A stretch of 64,000 bases of DNA from Maritimibacter alkaliphilus (GTDB lineage: Bacteria; Pseudomonadota; Alphaproteobacteria; Rhodobacterales; Rhodobacteraceae), in NCBI RefSeq assembly GCF_019801605.1, contig NZ_JAHVIT010000001.1:1178001-1242000 (forward strand), given 5' to 3'. Below, piece after piece: positions 24,663 to 36,286 of the stretch. The notes under the pieces are model-generated. The model had not been told where the DNA came from and searched no databases. It worked only from the letters and a program-made list of their open reading frames with translations. The first letter of the stretch is position 1; every line of letters starts with the position of its first letter. A program made the position numbers and the translations under genes.

Positions 24663-25802
24663 TCAGAACTTCTGTCCCAGCGTGATGTAGAGATACCCCT
24701 CGGACTGGTCATTCACCGCGTAATCGACCGCATAATCAAGCTTGTAGGCTTTCGAGAGCCGGATGCGCAGGCCGGCGCCATAGGAATAGCCGCCCTGGCT
24801 GAGGGACATGGAGCCCAGATCCCGCCCCCCGCCGCCGAGGGCGGCAAAGGCGACATATCCGAACCGCTCGTTGATGCGGCCCCGGTATTCGACCTGTGCA
24901 GAGGCCGACGCGCGGTTGATGTAGTCCGTCGCCGGAAACCCGCGCAATCCGCTGGCCGCGCCGACACCGCAGGTGTCGAAGAAGGGGGACTTGCTGGAGG
25001 CCGCGCAGAGGACCCCCCTGAGCGCGACCACGCCCTCTGCCCCCACGGCGTGGTAGGAGGAGAGCGAGAAAACGCCCTTGGTATACTCGGTGTGACCGAT
25101 CTCCAGCCGGCGATCGAAGAGCGAATCCACCTCGACCGCATGACCGATGGACAGGGACGCGCGCAGGCCATCGGTCGGGAAGAAGGTGTTGTCCCGCGTA
25201 TCATAGGTGCCCGTCAGCGAGATCTTGGCGAGATCGAGCTCTGCCTGTGGCTGCAGCACAGGCGGGAGTTCGTTGAAGAACTCGCTGTCGAACGCGATGT
25301 CCGTCTCCAGGTAACTGAGGCCAAGGCTGAAACTCAGCCGATCCGACACCGCCCGACCGATGCTGACGCCGGCAAGGAAGCCCTCGTGCTTCAGCGGTAT
25401 GTCGATGCTTTCATAGGCGAGGTCGTAATAGAGCACGGCCTCGCCCGCCACGGCGGCCAGCGTCCAGTCACCGTCCGCGAAATTGACCGACCCGCCGAGC
25501 GCCAGACCCTCGCTGCCGTTGGCGGATTTCATCTTGCCGATGCCGATGCCCGAAGGCTTCGAGTCTGGCAGGGTGAAGAGATAGCCCGCGCCAAGAGCCA
25601 ACCCGCCCCCGATCATCGGATTGGAAAACGGGATCGGCGCGACGATGAACGAGCCGTCTCGGAAACTCAGCGCGGTCTCGGAGGCAACCGCGGGCCCGTG
25701 TTCCTTGAGATCCGGCAGGTAGGGCTGCGTCTGACCGAGCAGAGGCAACGCCGAGAGAAGAAGGCTCAGGGCCCCGCCACGCAGACCTGCTCTGGATGTC
25801 AT
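24663..25802 (-). CDS. Omp85/BamA-like outer membrane barrel protein
   Basis: The product is 379 aa. A signal peptide (MTSRAGLRGGALSLLLSALPLLG) is followed directly by a beta-barrel region with alternating hydrophobic strands and ends in YLYITLGQKF, with the terminal Phe required for barrel insertion. The segment GLRGFPATDYINRASASAQVEYRG matches the conserved strand and loop 6 area of the bacterial surface antigen (D15) domain. POTRA domains are missing, so this is a short barrel-only member rather than BamA or TamA. It is convergent with the kinase gene. Its role is unknown. Confidence 0.75.
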   Translation of the reverse strand: MTSRAGLRGGALSLLLSALPLLGQTQPYLPDLKEHGPAVASETALSFRDGSFIVAPIPFSNPMIGGGLALGAGYLFTLPDSKPSGIGIGKMKSANGSEGLALGGSVNFADGDWTLAAVAGEAVLYYDLAYESIDIPLKHEGFLAGVSIGRAVSDRLSFSLGLSYLETDIAFDSEFFNELPPVLQPQAELDLAKISLTGTYDTRDNTFFPTDGLRASLSIGHAVEVDSLFDRRLEIGHTEYTKGVFSLSSYHAVGAEGVVALRGVLCAASSKSPFFDTCGVGAASGLRGFPATDYINRASASAQVEYRGRINERFGYVAFAALGGGGRDLGSMSLSQGGYSYGAGLRIRLSKAYKLDYAVDYAVNDQSEGYLYITLGQKF

Positions 25803-26334
25803 CTCGCCAACCTCGTCAAACCGATGCCGCCCGATCATGGCAAGGCAAGGCGGGCCCTGTCCATGCCCGAGCGTGACCGGGCCCCACGGTTCGGGGCGCA
25901 GGGGACCGAGAAGACACGACATTGAGGCAGCGGGAGGCCCGGACCGGTGCAGCGCAGACCTGCGGACATCCGGTCCGCTGACCAGGTTCGGAGGTCACCT
26001 GCATTGGCGTAGCTCGATGGCACGGTCCAACATCAAAGGCCGATATCAAAGGCCGACAGCAAGGTCTGATAGAAGGCGTCCGGGTGAAGACGCCTGCACG
26101 CAGGCTGCCGGGCGCGGTCCGTGCACCGGAGACACGGACGGGGCGGCAGGGATGCAGCCTCCGCGCCGTCGCCCTTCGGCCCGCGCGAAACGACAACTGC
26201 CCGGGGGCACCGGCCGTGCGCCCCCGGGCAGTCGCTTCCCGGCCGGTCCACATCCCCATGGAGCCCGGCCGGTGAAACGCGCGCCATCCCCCGCTGTCGC
26301 GCGTTTCCTCTTGGCGGCCGCAGCCGCGACGGGC
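25803..26334. other. Intergenic stretch with tandem repeat and terminator
   Basis: The roughly 530 bases between the barrel gene start and the GGT stop carry no supported gene. Two features stand out. One is a tandem 12-base repeat ATCAAAGGCCGA (26032-26043 and 26045-26056). The other is a strong hairpin, annotated separately. Frames on both strands here are short and proline/arginine-rich, typical of noncoding GC-rich DNA. Confidence 0.5.
26196..26232 (-). terminator. Terminator of the GGT/dipeptide transporter operon
   Basis: A perfect 13-base stem (ACTGCCCGGGGGC at 26196-26208 with its complement at 26220-26232) lies about 100 bases beyond the GGT stop. On the reverse strand it is followed by TGTCGTTTCG. 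Stem strength and placement suit the end of the long reverse-strand operon. Confidence 0.65.
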
Positions 26335-27927
26335 TCAGTAGCCCATGGCGCAGCCGTCCTTGCGCGGCTCGGAGCCGCCGATCAGCAGCCCGCGCTCGTG
26401 GTCGATCCAGATCGCCTGACCGCCGCCCACCGGGAACTGCGATTTCACGTCGTGGCCGCGGGCGCGCAGGCCCTCCCAGATCTCGGGCTTGAACGTGTCT
26501 TCCAGCAGCATCTCGCCGTTGTAGGCAAAGCTGCGCGGCGCGGCAATCGCCTCCTGCGGGTCGAGCCCGAGGTCGAGGATGTTGCTGATCAGCGCCGCAT
26601 GGCCCACCGGCTGGTATTGGCCGCCCATGACACCGAAGGGCATCACCATCTTGTCGCCCTGCCCCAGCATGCCCGGAATGATCGTGTGCATCGGACGCTT
26701 GCGCGGCGCGATGGCATTGGGGTGCCCCTCGATCAGCCGGAAGGAAGAGCCACGGTTCTGCAGCACCACGCCCGACTTCGGCGCCGTGATCCCCGAACCG
26801 AAGCCCGAGAAGAGCGAGTTGATGAAGGAGAGCGCGTTGCGATCCTTGTCCACCACGGTCATGTAGGTCGTGTCGCGGTGCACGAAGCGGTCCGGCTCGC
26901 CCTGCGGGGCGGCGCGGGTCATGTCGATCTTGGAGCGGATGAAGTCCGCCTCTTCCTTCGACAGCAGCCGTTCCACCGGGACGGGGCCGAAATCGGGGTC
27001 CCCGATCAGCGCGTCGCGGCGGGCATAGGCGTGTTTCGCGGCCTCGGCGAGGATATGGACGCGGTCCAGTTCGGAGAGCGACGCATAGTCGTAGCCTTCC
27101 AGCACGTTCAGGATCACCTGCGCGGTGACGCCCTGCCCGTTCGGCGGGATCTCATAGACCTGATGACCGCGGTAGGTGGTGCTGATCGGCTCGACGTAGG
27201 TCGGCTCGGAGGCTTCGAAATCCTCCAGCGTGTGCAGACCGCCGACAGAGGTCAGCTTGGCGACGATGTCCTCGGCAACCCAGCCCTTGTAGAAGCCATC
27301 GCGGCCCTTGGAGGCGATTTCGCGCAGGGTCTTGGCCAATTCGGGCAGTTTCACCCGGTCGCCGACCTTGGGCGCCTTGCCGTCGAAGAGATAGCGCGCG
27401 GTGCTGTCCGCATCGCGGGCGAGTTTCGAAACGCATTCCCCCCAGTCCCGCGCCACGCGGGGCTGGACGATATAGCCCTCTTCCGCCGCCTTGATGGCGG
27501 GGGCGAGGATCTGCGCCATGTCCAGCTTGCCGTGATCCGCGTGGATCCGGCACCAGCCGTCCACCGCACCGGGCACGGTGACGGCATGGGCGGTGGGCAC
27601 CTCGATCTCCGAGATGCCCGCTTCCTTGTACCACTCCAGCGTCGCAGCCGCGGGCGCGCGGCCCGAGGAATTCAGCCCGATCGGCTTGCCCACGCCCCCC
27701 TTGGAGAGGATCATGAAGCAATCGCCGCCGAGGCCGGTCATCGCCGGTTCCACCACGCAGAGCGTGGAGATCGCCGCGATGCCCGCATCCACGGCATTGC
27801 CGCCCGCGCGCAGAATGTCGAGCGCGGCCTGCGTGGCCACCGGGTGCGACGTCGCCGCCACCCCGTTCTCGGCATAGATGGCGGAGCGTCCGCCGGTGTA
27901 ATCCTGTCGGTTGTTCAACTGGTGCAT
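26335..27927 (-). CDS. Gamma-glutamyltransferase family protein
   Basis: The product is 530 aa. It is an N-terminal nucleophile hydrolase that would self-cleave before the nucleophile Thr in RDTTYMTVVDKDRNA (Thr353). Other family segments include AGGNAVDAGIAAISTLCVVEPAMTGLGGD (about residues 41-69) and the PPNGQGVTAQ loop (about 261-270). GGTs transfer or hydrolyse gamma-glutamyl groups. No signal peptide is evident, so it is probably cytoplasmic, unlike classical periplasmic GGT, and the true substrate could be another gamma- or cephalosporin-like amide. It is the last gene of the operon, 10 bases after the amidohydrolase. Confidence 0.88.
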   Translation of the reverse strand: MHQLNNRQDYTGGRSAIYAENGVAATSHPVATQAALDILRAGGNAVDAGIAAISTLCVVEPAMTGLGGDCFMILSKGGVGKPIGLNSSGRAPAAATLEWYKEAGISEIEVPTAHAVTVPGAVDGWCRIHADHGKLDMAQILAPAIKAAEEGYIVQPRVARDWGECVSKLARDADSTARYLFDGKAPKVGDRVKLPELAKTLREIASKGRDGFYKGWVAEDIVAKLTSVGGLHTLEDFEASEPTYVEPISTTYRGHQVYEIPPNGQGVTAQVILNVLEGYDYASLSELDRVHILAEAAKHAYARRDALIGDPDFGPVPVERLLSKEEADFIRSKIDMTRAAPQGEPDRFVHRDTTYMTVVDKDRNALSFINSLFSGFGSGITAPKSGVVLQNRGSSFRLIEGHPNAIAPRKRPMHTIIPGMLGQGDKMVMPFGVMGGQYQPVGHAALISNILDLGLDPQEAIAAPRSFAYNGEMLLEDTFKPEIWEGLRARGHDVKSQFPVGGGQAIWIDHERGLLIGGSEPRKDGCAMGY

Positions 27928-27937
27928 CCTGTCCTCC

Positions 27938-29338
27938 TCAGTCGCGTGCCGGCAGCCAGGTGCCCGGCTCCAGCACGAGGGCCTCCATGCCGGCGGCCTT
28001 CACCGCGGCAACGCCCTCGGACGTGGTAATGAACCGCGACGGCATCGGGAAGACCTCACCGTTCTCCATGATGCGCTTGCCGTTGGAATAGGCCAGAACC
28101 GGCTCCAGCTTCTCCATGTCCAGCACGGTGACATCGGCATCGGCGCCCACGGCAAGGTGACCCTTGTCGCGCAGGCCCAGCATGACGGCCGGGGTCCAGC
28201 TCGACTTCATGACGAATTCGCTGATCGTCAGCGCCGTCATCCGCACCAGCGGCAGGCCCCGCTGCACGATGTCGTTGCGGGGGATGCCGCCGCCGTCGGT
28301 GGCAAGGCAGTCGATGAAGAACGAGCCGTCCTTCTTCTTCTTGGTGACGAGGTGCATCCGGGGCTCCGGCGGGTTCACCATGAAGGAACAGCCGGTCTGC
28401 ATCTCGACCGATTTCCAGAAGTCATAGCCTTCCTGACCGGTGGCCAGCACGATCTCGCCGTCCACGACGGCGTGGATATGGGTCCATCCGCCAAGGATCG
28501 ACTCCTCCATGCCCGCCTGCGTCGGCTCGAAGCCGCCAAGGGCAACGCCGCGCTTGGTGGCGTTGGATTCCGGCACGCCGTTCGAGCAGAGCGCCGAGGT
28601 GCCGTTGAAGGGCGCGAGGTAGCTTTCCGACCAGATGTGCGGGTGCTCGGCCAGCTTGTCCATGACCTCCTCGCCGCCCATCACGCCCTCGTTCCGGCAA
28701 TAGGAGTTCACGTGCGGCATGTGCAGCGGACGACCCTCGGCCAGTTCGCAGGCCTCGGCCATGGTGGCGGGCGCGGGCGGCGGGGTTTCCAGCGTGCCGG
28801 CGTGGAAGGCGACATAGGCGCCGGTGTCGGCGCAGACCTTCATCACCCGGGCCGAGGCATCCTTGGTCAGCGGGAAGTGTCCGCCGAGGATCTTGAGGCC
28901 GATGGCCCCTGCCCGCTGGCTCTTGGCCAGCACGTCCTTCAGCTCGTCCTCCAGCGGGTTGGCCGTGTCGACGGTGTGGCCCGGACGGACGTAGTTGATC
29001 GAGGCGATGTTGAGGCCCGCGCCGTACTTGCCCGCGATCTCGACCACGCCCTCGATCGGGCCGGCCATGTCCAGTGCCGTGGTGACACCGGCCTTGGCCA
29101 TCATCTTGTGGCCTTCCTTGCCACCGACCCAGCGGGAGATGTGCACGTGGGTGTCGATGATGCCCGGCATCACCACCTTGCCGGTCAGGTCGTGCTCGCG
29201 CTCGGCGCTGCCCTCGATGGTTTCGGCGACCATGACGACCTTGCCGCCGCTGATTGCGATGTCACGCTGCGCCTCGATCCCGTTCTTGGGATCCACCAGC
29301 GTGCCGTTGCGCAACAGCACATCGAATTTCTCAGCCAT
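27938..29338 (-). CDS. Amidohydrolase (dihydroorotase/D-aminoacylase-like)
   Basis: The product is 466 aa. The metal-site motif VMPGIIDTHVHISRWVGG (about residues 56-73) opens a TIM barrel, with a likely carbamylated Lys in GAIGLKILGGHF (about 145-156). Later His/Asp positions include AYVAFHAGT and HMPHVNSYC. The C-terminal beta sandwich ends with AVGADADVTVLDMEKLEPV. The family hydrolyses cyclic or N-acyl amides, including hydantoins, dihydroorotate and N-acyl-D-amino acids. Substrate is not defined. It sits between an M81 peptidase and a GGT, which argues for an amide released from an imported peptide. Confidence 0.85.
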   Translation of the reverse strand: MAEKFDVLLRNGTLVDPKNGIEAQRDIAISGGKVVMVAETIEGSAEREHDLTGKVVMPGIIDTHVHISRWVGGKEGHKMMAKAGVTTALDMAGPIEGVVEIAGKYGAGLNIASINYVRPGHTVDTANPLEDELKDVLAKSQRAGAIGLKILGGHFPLTKDASARVMKVCADTGAYVAFHAGTLETPPPAPATMAEACELAEGRPLHMPHVNSYCRNEGVMGGEEVMDKLAEHPHIWSESYLAPFNGTSALCSNGVPESNATKRGVALGGFEPTQAGMEESILGGWTHIHAVVDGEIVLATGQEGYDFWKSVEMQTGCSFMVNPPEPRMHLVTKKKKDGSFFIDCLATDGGGIPRNDIVQRGLPLVRMTALTISEFVMKSSWTPAVMLGLRDKGHLAVGADADVTVLDMEKLEPVLAYSNGKRIMENGEVFPMPSRFITTSEGVAAVKAAGMEALVLEPGTWLPARD

Positions 29339-29355
29339 TTCTGAATGTCCTTTGG

Positions 29356-30867
29356 TTATTTGACGCCCGGGGTCCAGACCGTTTCCGGATCGAGAGGCAC
29401 GACCGGGCGTGGGAGATGCTTGAAGTCGAGACGCGAGAAATTCGCGCTGACAAGGCCCGGCACATCGACCTCGAAGGTTTGCTCGGGCGGGAAGAATTCG
29501 TCGAAACCGGCGCGGAAGTGGCCGCGGCTCTTGACCACGACGCAGTGCAGCTTGGCGATGTCGATGCCGTGCATTTCCAGCATCCGGGGTTCCAGCAGCT
29601 GACGGCGGAGCGAGCCCACGACCACCAGCAGGCCGCTGTCGGTCAGGCGCAGCAGGCCGGCGTCGCCGAGGTCGAACTTGCGCCCCGCCAGCGTGCCGCG
29701 CCGGCCGATGTCGTTGCCGTCGGTCAGGCAGAGGATCTCGGCCTCGGCCTCGAAGGTGTCGGAGTAGAGCCCCGGTTCACGGTTGAAGACCGCCTTGAAC
29801 GTGGTGCCCACGCCCTTCTCGTGCATCTCGCCGGCAAGCGCCGGATCGACCAGCACGCCGAAGGCGCAATCGGGGACCTTGGCCTCGTGGAAGGCGCGCA
29901 GCACGTAGGTCGTGTTGCCGCGTCCGCCGCCGCCGGGGTTGTCGGCCACATCGGCGAAGATCACCGGCTTTTCGGAGGAGAGCGCCAGCGAAACGGCGTC
30001 CTCCAGCTCCATCATGTTGGTGACATAGGAGCCGCGGTCATCCCAGAGTTCCTGCGCCAGGTCGGTGCAGACCTGATCGGCAAGCGCCTGATCGCCCCAT
30101 GTGGTGACGTTGACCGTCATGCCGCATTTCGACAGGTCGCTTTGGGCAAAGCCGCCGGTAATCGAGACATTGGCGATGTCGTCGCGCTGCATCACCTCTT
30201 CGGCGCGGCGGATCATGCGGGCATAGGGCCCGCGCGCGGTCAGAAGCGTGACGGAGGGCGGCACCAGCGGCAGGCGAATGAAGGCACTCGCAACCTTCTG
30301 GCCGCCCAGCATGGCGCGCAGCACATCGGCGCTTTCGGACGCGATCTGGCGCATGTCCACGTGCGGGTTGGTCCGGTAGGCCAGCAGCGCATCCGCGGCG
30401 TCGGTCAGTTTTTCGGAAATATTGCAGTGCAGGTCGTGGCTGACCACGATCGGGATATCGGGGCCGACGATCTCGCGGGCGAGCGCGACGAGCGTGCCGT
30501 CGCTGTCTTCCAGCCCGTCAACGGCCGAGGCGCCGTGGCTGGCGACATAGATCGCGTCCACCGGCAGGGCCGCGCGCAGCATCTCTTCCATCCGGTCCTT
30601 GATCCGGGCGAAGAGCGGCGCTTCGATGGGGCCGCCCGGAGGGGCGGCCACCATGATGAGGGGGACCGGCTCCCAGTCGCCGGTCTCATCCATGCGTTCG
30701 TAGAAGCCCGGGAGTTCGGACGGCAGCTTGCTGACCTCCCGCGCCCCCTTTGTGATTTCCTCGCCTTCTGCCCAGCAAAGGGCGCGGAAATCCTCCTCCA
30801 CCGTCGGCGGTGCAAAGGCGTTCGCCTCAAGGTGCAGGCCGAAGATGGCGATACGGGGCGCGGGCAT
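29356..30867 (-). CDS. M81 (MlrC-type) metallopeptidase, copy 1
   Basis: The product is 503 aa. M81 peptidases are zinc enzymes named after MlrC, which cleaves linearised microcystin. Visible family motifs are FGLHLEANAFAPP at the start, VVSHDLHCNISEKL (about residues 150-165), YRTNPHVDMRQIA, and FADVADNPGGGGRGNTTY in the C-terminal domain. The start MPAPRIAIF at 30867 is the family N-terminus; the in-frame region upstream overlaps the ABC ATPase gene and is rejected. It lies directly after the ATPase gene, so peptide import and cleavage are probably linked. Confidence 0.87.
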   Translation of the reverse strand: MPAPRIAIFGLHLEANAFAPPTVEEDFRALCWAEGEEITKGAREVSKLPSELPGFYERMDETGDWEPVPLIMVAAPPGGPIEAPLFARIKDRMEEMLRAALPVDAIYVASHGASAVDGLEDSDGTLVALAREIVGPDIPIVVSHDLHCNISEKLTDAADALLAYRTNPHVDMRQIASESADVLRAMLGGQKVASAFIRLPLVPPSVTLLTARGPYARMIRRAEEVMQRDDIANVSITGGFAQSDLSKCGMTVNVTTWGDQALADQVCTDLAQELWDDRGSYVTNMMELEDAVSLALSSEKPVIFADVADNPGGGGRGNTTYVLRAFHEAKVPDCAFGVLVDPALAGEMHEKGVGTTFKAVFNREPGLYSDTFEAEAEILCLTDGNDIGRRGTLAGRKFDLGDAGLLRLTDSGLLVVVGSLRRQLLEPRMLEMHGIDIAKLHCVVVKSRGHFRAGFDEFFPPEQTFEVDVPGLVSANFSRLDFKHLPRPVVPLDPETVWTPGVK

Positions 30868-30877
30868 GGTGGTCTCC

Positions 30878-32770
<1,893 letters not shown>

Positions 32771-32775
32771 GTCTC

Positions 32776-33648
32776 TCAGTGCCTCCGGGTGCTCATGCGC
32801 GGATCAAGCGCGTCGCGCAGACCGTCGCCCAGCATGTTGATGGCCAGAACCGTGATCGACAGCGCAATTGCCGGGAAGGCGATGATATGCGGCTTGATCT
32901 GCCACAGCGCCCGGCCCTCGGCCATGATGTTGCCCCAGGATGGCGTGGAGGGCGGAACGCCCGCACCGATGAACGACAGGCTGGCCTCGGAGATGATCGC
33001 GACGGCGCAGATGTAGGTCGCCTGCACCAGCAGCGGTGCAAAGGTGTTGGGCAGGATGTGGCGGAAGATCACGCCCGGCATCGAGATACCGGCGATCTGC
33101 GCCGCGCCCACATAGGGTTCGTCCCGCAGCGACAGCACCACGCCACGGACCAGACGCACGGTGCGCGGGGTCTCGACGATGGTGATGGCGAGGATCACGT
33201 TCCAGATCGAGGCGCTCGAAAGGGTGATCAGCGCGATGGCCAGCAGGATCGAGGGGATCGACATCAGCCCGTCCATCAGGCGCATGACGATGGCATCGAC
33301 CCAGCGGATGAAGCCGGAGAAGACGCCGATCAGCGCGCCCAGAACGGTCGAGCAGATCGCCACGAGGAAGCCCACCGTCAGCGAGACGCGGGTCCCGTAG
33401 ACAACGCGCGACCAGAGGTCACGCCCCAGCATGTCGGTGCCGAACCAGTGTTTCGCGGACGGCGTCTGGGTGCGTTCGAAGGGCGAGACGGCCTTGGGAT
33501 CGACCGTGCCGAGGAACGGCGCGAAGACCGCCATCATCACGAGGATCGACAGCACCACGAGGCCGAAGAGAACAGCCGGGTTCCGGCGCAGCCACGTCCA
33601 GCTGCGCGACAGACCGGACCGCGGGGGATCAATGGTAGAGACGGTCAA
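32776..33648 (-). CDS. Oligopeptide ABC permease (DppC type)
   Basis: The product is 290 aa with six helices. An N-terminal domain ([19 protein letters not shown]) precedes the family motif [21 protein letters not shown] (about residues 66-86). The EAA loop is [27 protein letters not shown] with ILPNTFAPL after it. The start is a TTG at 33648 overlapping the stop of the DppB-type gene (TTGA); no ATG fits. It forms the channel with the DppB-type permease. Confidence 0.92.
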   Translation of the reverse strand: MTVSTIDPPRSGLSRSWTWLRRNPAVLFGLVVLSILVMMAVFAPFLGTVDPKAVSPFERTQTPSAKHWFGTDMLGRDLWSRVVYGTRVSLTVGFLVAICSTVLGALIGVFSGFIRWVDAIVMRLMDGLMSIPSILLAIALITLSSASIWNVILAITIVETPRTVRLVRGVVLSLRDEPYVGAAQIAGISMPGVIFRHILPNTFAPLLVQATYICAVAIISEASLSFIGAGVPPSTPSWGNIMAEGRALWQIKPHIIAFPAIALSITVLAINMLGDGLRDALDPRMSTRRH

Positions 33649-34589
33649 TAGCGGATCCTCGGGTCGAAGACGGTGTAAAGGATGTCGACGATCAGGTTCA
33701 CCATCACGTACATGAAGCTGAAGATCAGGATCACGCCCTGGATCACCGGGTAGTCCCGGCGCAGGATGGCGTCGACGGTCAGACGACCGACACCCGGAAT
33801 CGCGAAGACGGTCTCGGTCACGATGGCGCCCCCGATCAGCAGGGCGACGCCGCTGCCAACGGTGGTGATGATCGGAACGGAACAGTTCTTCAGCGCGTGC
33901 TTGAAGACGATGAGGGATTCCTTCACGCCTTTGGCACGGGCCGTCCGGGTATAATCCTGGCTGAGGCTTTCGAGCATGGTGGCACGGGTGATCCGCGCGA
34001 TCAGGCCGACATAGACGGAGCCGAGTGCAAGCGCAGGCAGCGTCAGCGAGCGCACGGCGGCATAGAGCCCATCGGAACCGATGGCCTTGTAGCCCTGCAC
34101 CGGCAGCCAGCTGAGCTTGAGACCCAGCGAATAGGCCAGCAGGTAGCCGACGACGAAGCTGGGCACCGAGAAGCTGAGGACCGCGATGATCATGACGATC
34201 CGGTCCACGATGGTGTTGTGTTTCCAGGCGGCGATGGCCCCCATGGGAATGGCGACGATGACCGAAAGCACGAGGGTCATCGACATCAGCAGGAAGGTCG
34301 GTTCGAGGCGCTGAGAGATCATCTTCAGCACATCTTGCTTGGTGTACATCGAGGTGCCGAAGTCACCCTGAAGAATACCACCGACCCAGGAGCCGAACCG
34401 TACGAGGAAGGGTTGATCGAGCCCAAGGGTTTCCCGAATGCGCTCGATGTCCGCCGTCGTGGCCGCATCCCCGGCCATGATCGCCGCGGGGTCCCCGGGT
34501 GCTAGATATAGCAGCCCGAAGACGAAGAACGCGACCAGGATCATGACCGGGATCGATGCCAGAAGGCGTCGAATAATATAGGCAGTCAC
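33645..34589 (-). CDS. Oligopeptide ABC permease (DppB type)
   Basis: The product is 314 aa, starting MTAYIIRRLLASIPVMILVAFFVFGLLYLAPGDPA, a typical DppB/OppB N-terminal helix and motif. The EAA-like segment RTARAKGVKESLIVFKHALKN (about residues 205-226) is the ATPase contact. Translation starts at a GTG (34589), seven bases after the binding-protein stop. It couples to the DppC-type gene by overlap. Confidence 0.93.
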   Translation of the reverse strand: MTAYIIRRLLASIPVMILVAFFVFGLLYLAPGDPAAIMAGDAATTADIERIRETLGLDQPFLVRFGSWVGGILQGDFGTSMYTKQDVLKMISQRLEPTFLLMSMTLVLSVIVAIPMGAIAAWKHNTIVDRIVMIIAVLSFSVPSFVVGYLLAYSLGLKLSWLPVQGYKAIGSDGLYAAVRSLTLPALALGSVYVGLIARITRATMLESLSQDYTRTARAKGVKESLIVFKHALKNCSVPIITTVGSGVALLIGGAIVTETVFAIPGVGRLTVDAILRRDYPVIQGVILIFSFMYVMVNLIVDILYTVFDPRIRY

Positions 34590-34595
34590 CTGAGG

Positions 34596-36194
34596 TTAGC
34601 CTGCCGGTTTCATGGTGTAGTAGAGCGGCATTTCCTTGGGCATATCGACCCAGTCCTTGGTGTAGGCGGTGATCTGCGTGTAGGCGCCCATCGGCACGTA
34701 AGGCACCTTGTCGAAGGCCGTTTCCTGGATCTTCTCGATGATCGCGGTCCGTTCGGCCGCGTCTTCTGCGAAGAACCAGTTCATCCGCATCTCTTCCATC
34801 TCGGGGTTGTCCGGCCAGCCGAACCATGCGTCGCCACCGTTGCCGCGCAGGCCGAGGTGACCGGCAGGGTCGAGGTTGTTCGGGCCCGAGAGCGAGGTGA
34901 CGAAGACGTTCCAGCCACCCTCGTCCGGGGTGCCCTTGACCGGACGGCGGGTCATCATCGTGCCCCAGTCCATGGTCTGCAGGTCGACGTTCATGCCCAG
35001 CTGTTCCAGCAGGTTCGCGGTCAGCATGGCGCCGGCGTGGATCCAGGCTTGGTCGGAGGGGTCGAGGACGACGACGGGGGTGCCGTCATAGCCGGCATCG
35101 ATGATCGCCTGCTTGGCCGCGTCGATGTTGGCCAGCGAACCGATCTTGTCCTTGCCCGCGTCCACGTCGTTCGGGGTGCCCGGGGTGAAGTAGCCCACGT
35201 TGGTCGCCCAGGAGGCCTTGTTCTCTTCGCCGAAGATGGCGGTCATGAACGCTTCCTGATCGACGGCCGAGGCGACGGCCTGGCGGATGGCCTGGTTGTC
35301 GAACGGCGGCTGCAGGTGGTTGAAGCGGATGATGCAGAGGTAGAACAGCGCACGGGCAACCGAGGTGATGTCGGGGTCTTGCGTCACGATCGAGACGAAG
35401 TCCGGTGCCACGGCTTCCAGCGAGTCCACTTCGGCCGACTTCAGGGCGGCGTAGGCGGTCGAGCTGTCGTTGATGACTGGCCATTCGACGCGGTCGACAT
35501 AGGCGATCTTGGCGCCGGCGGTGTATTCGCCGGGCTCTTCGCGCGGGATGTAGTCCTCGAACTTCTCGTAGACGACCTTCGAGCCGGAAACCCACTCGTC
35601 CGCCATGAACTTGAACGGGCCAGAGCCGATGCACTCGGGGATCTGCTCGTGCGGGCTGGTGGCGGCAAGACGGGCCGGCATCATGGCGCACATGTTGCCC
35701 GAGGGCTTGGCGAGCGCGTTCGGCAGCATCGAGAACGGACGGTTCAGGGTGAAGACGATGGTCTTCTCGTCCGCGGCTTCCAGGGTGTCGGTGACGCTTG
35801 CCAGGGTCTGGCCCAGCGTGTCACGGACCCACCAGCGCTTGATCGAGGCCACGCAGTCTTCCGCGGTGACCATTTCGCCGTCGTGCCACTTCAGGCCGTC
35901 GCGCAGCACCAGGGTCCAGGTCAGGCCGTCCTCGGAGGGCTCACCGGATTCCAGCATCTGCAGCTGCGGCTGGAACTTGCTGTCGAGGCCGTAGAGCGTG
36001 TCGAAGACGCAGTTCGAGTGGATCGCGGTGATCATCGCGGTGGTCCAGATCGGGTCGATCGAGGCCAGGTCGGACTGCGGGACGCTGGTGAAGGTCATGG
36101 AGCCCTGGGCGCGGGCAGCGGTCAGGCTGAAGCCCGGCGCCACGCTCAGCGCCGCGAAGGCGGCAGAGCTTTTCAGAAGGTCACGTCTTTTCAT
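34596..36194 (-). CDS. Peptide ABC substrate-binding protein (Tat-type signal)
   Basis: The product is 532 aa, an SBP family 5 protein. The leader MKRRDLLKSSAAFAALSVAPG has a twin arginine followed by a leucine pair, suggesting Tat rather than Sec export. SBP_5 hallmarks are DPIWTTAMITAIHSNCVFDTLYG, WTLVLRDGLKWHDGEMVTAEDCVASIKRW and IGSGPFKF. It would deliver peptides or related compounds to the permeases downstream. It is the first gene of the transporter block; a 90-base space separates it from the cysteate lyase-like gene upstream. Confidence 0.93.
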   Translation of the reverse strand: MKRRDLLKSSAAFAALSVAPGFSLTAARAQGSMTFTSVPQSDLASIDPIWTTAMITAIHSNCVFDTLYGLDSKFQPQLQMLESGEPSEDGLTWTLVLRDGLKWHDGEMVTAEDCVASIKRWWVRDTLGQTLASVTDTLEAADEKTIVFTLNRPFSMLPNALAKPSGNMCAMMPARLAATSPHEQIPECIGSGPFKFMADEWVSGSKVVYEKFEDYIPREEPGEYTAGAKIAYVDRVEWPVINDSSTAYAALKSAEVDSLEAVAPDFVSIVTQDPDITSVARALFYLCIIRFNHLQPPFDNQAIRQAVASAVDQEAFMTAIFGEENKASWATNVGYFTPGTPNDVDAGKDKIGSLANIDAAKQAIIDAGYDGTPVVVLDPSDQAWIHAGAMLTANLLEQLGMNVDLQTMDWGTMMTRRPVKGTPDEGGWNVFVTSLSGPNNLDPAGHLGLRGNGGDAWFGWPDNPEMEEMRMNWFFAEDAAERTAIIEKIQETAFDKVPYVPMGAYTQITAYTKDWVDMPKEMPLYYTMKPAG

Positions 36195-36286
36195 TGAATT
36201 GGTTTCCCTGTTTTTGTGATCCGTCTTGGGAGGACTTAAGTCCGGATCGGGTTGTCCCGACCCCTTGCGAGGCCGGAAATCGTGGA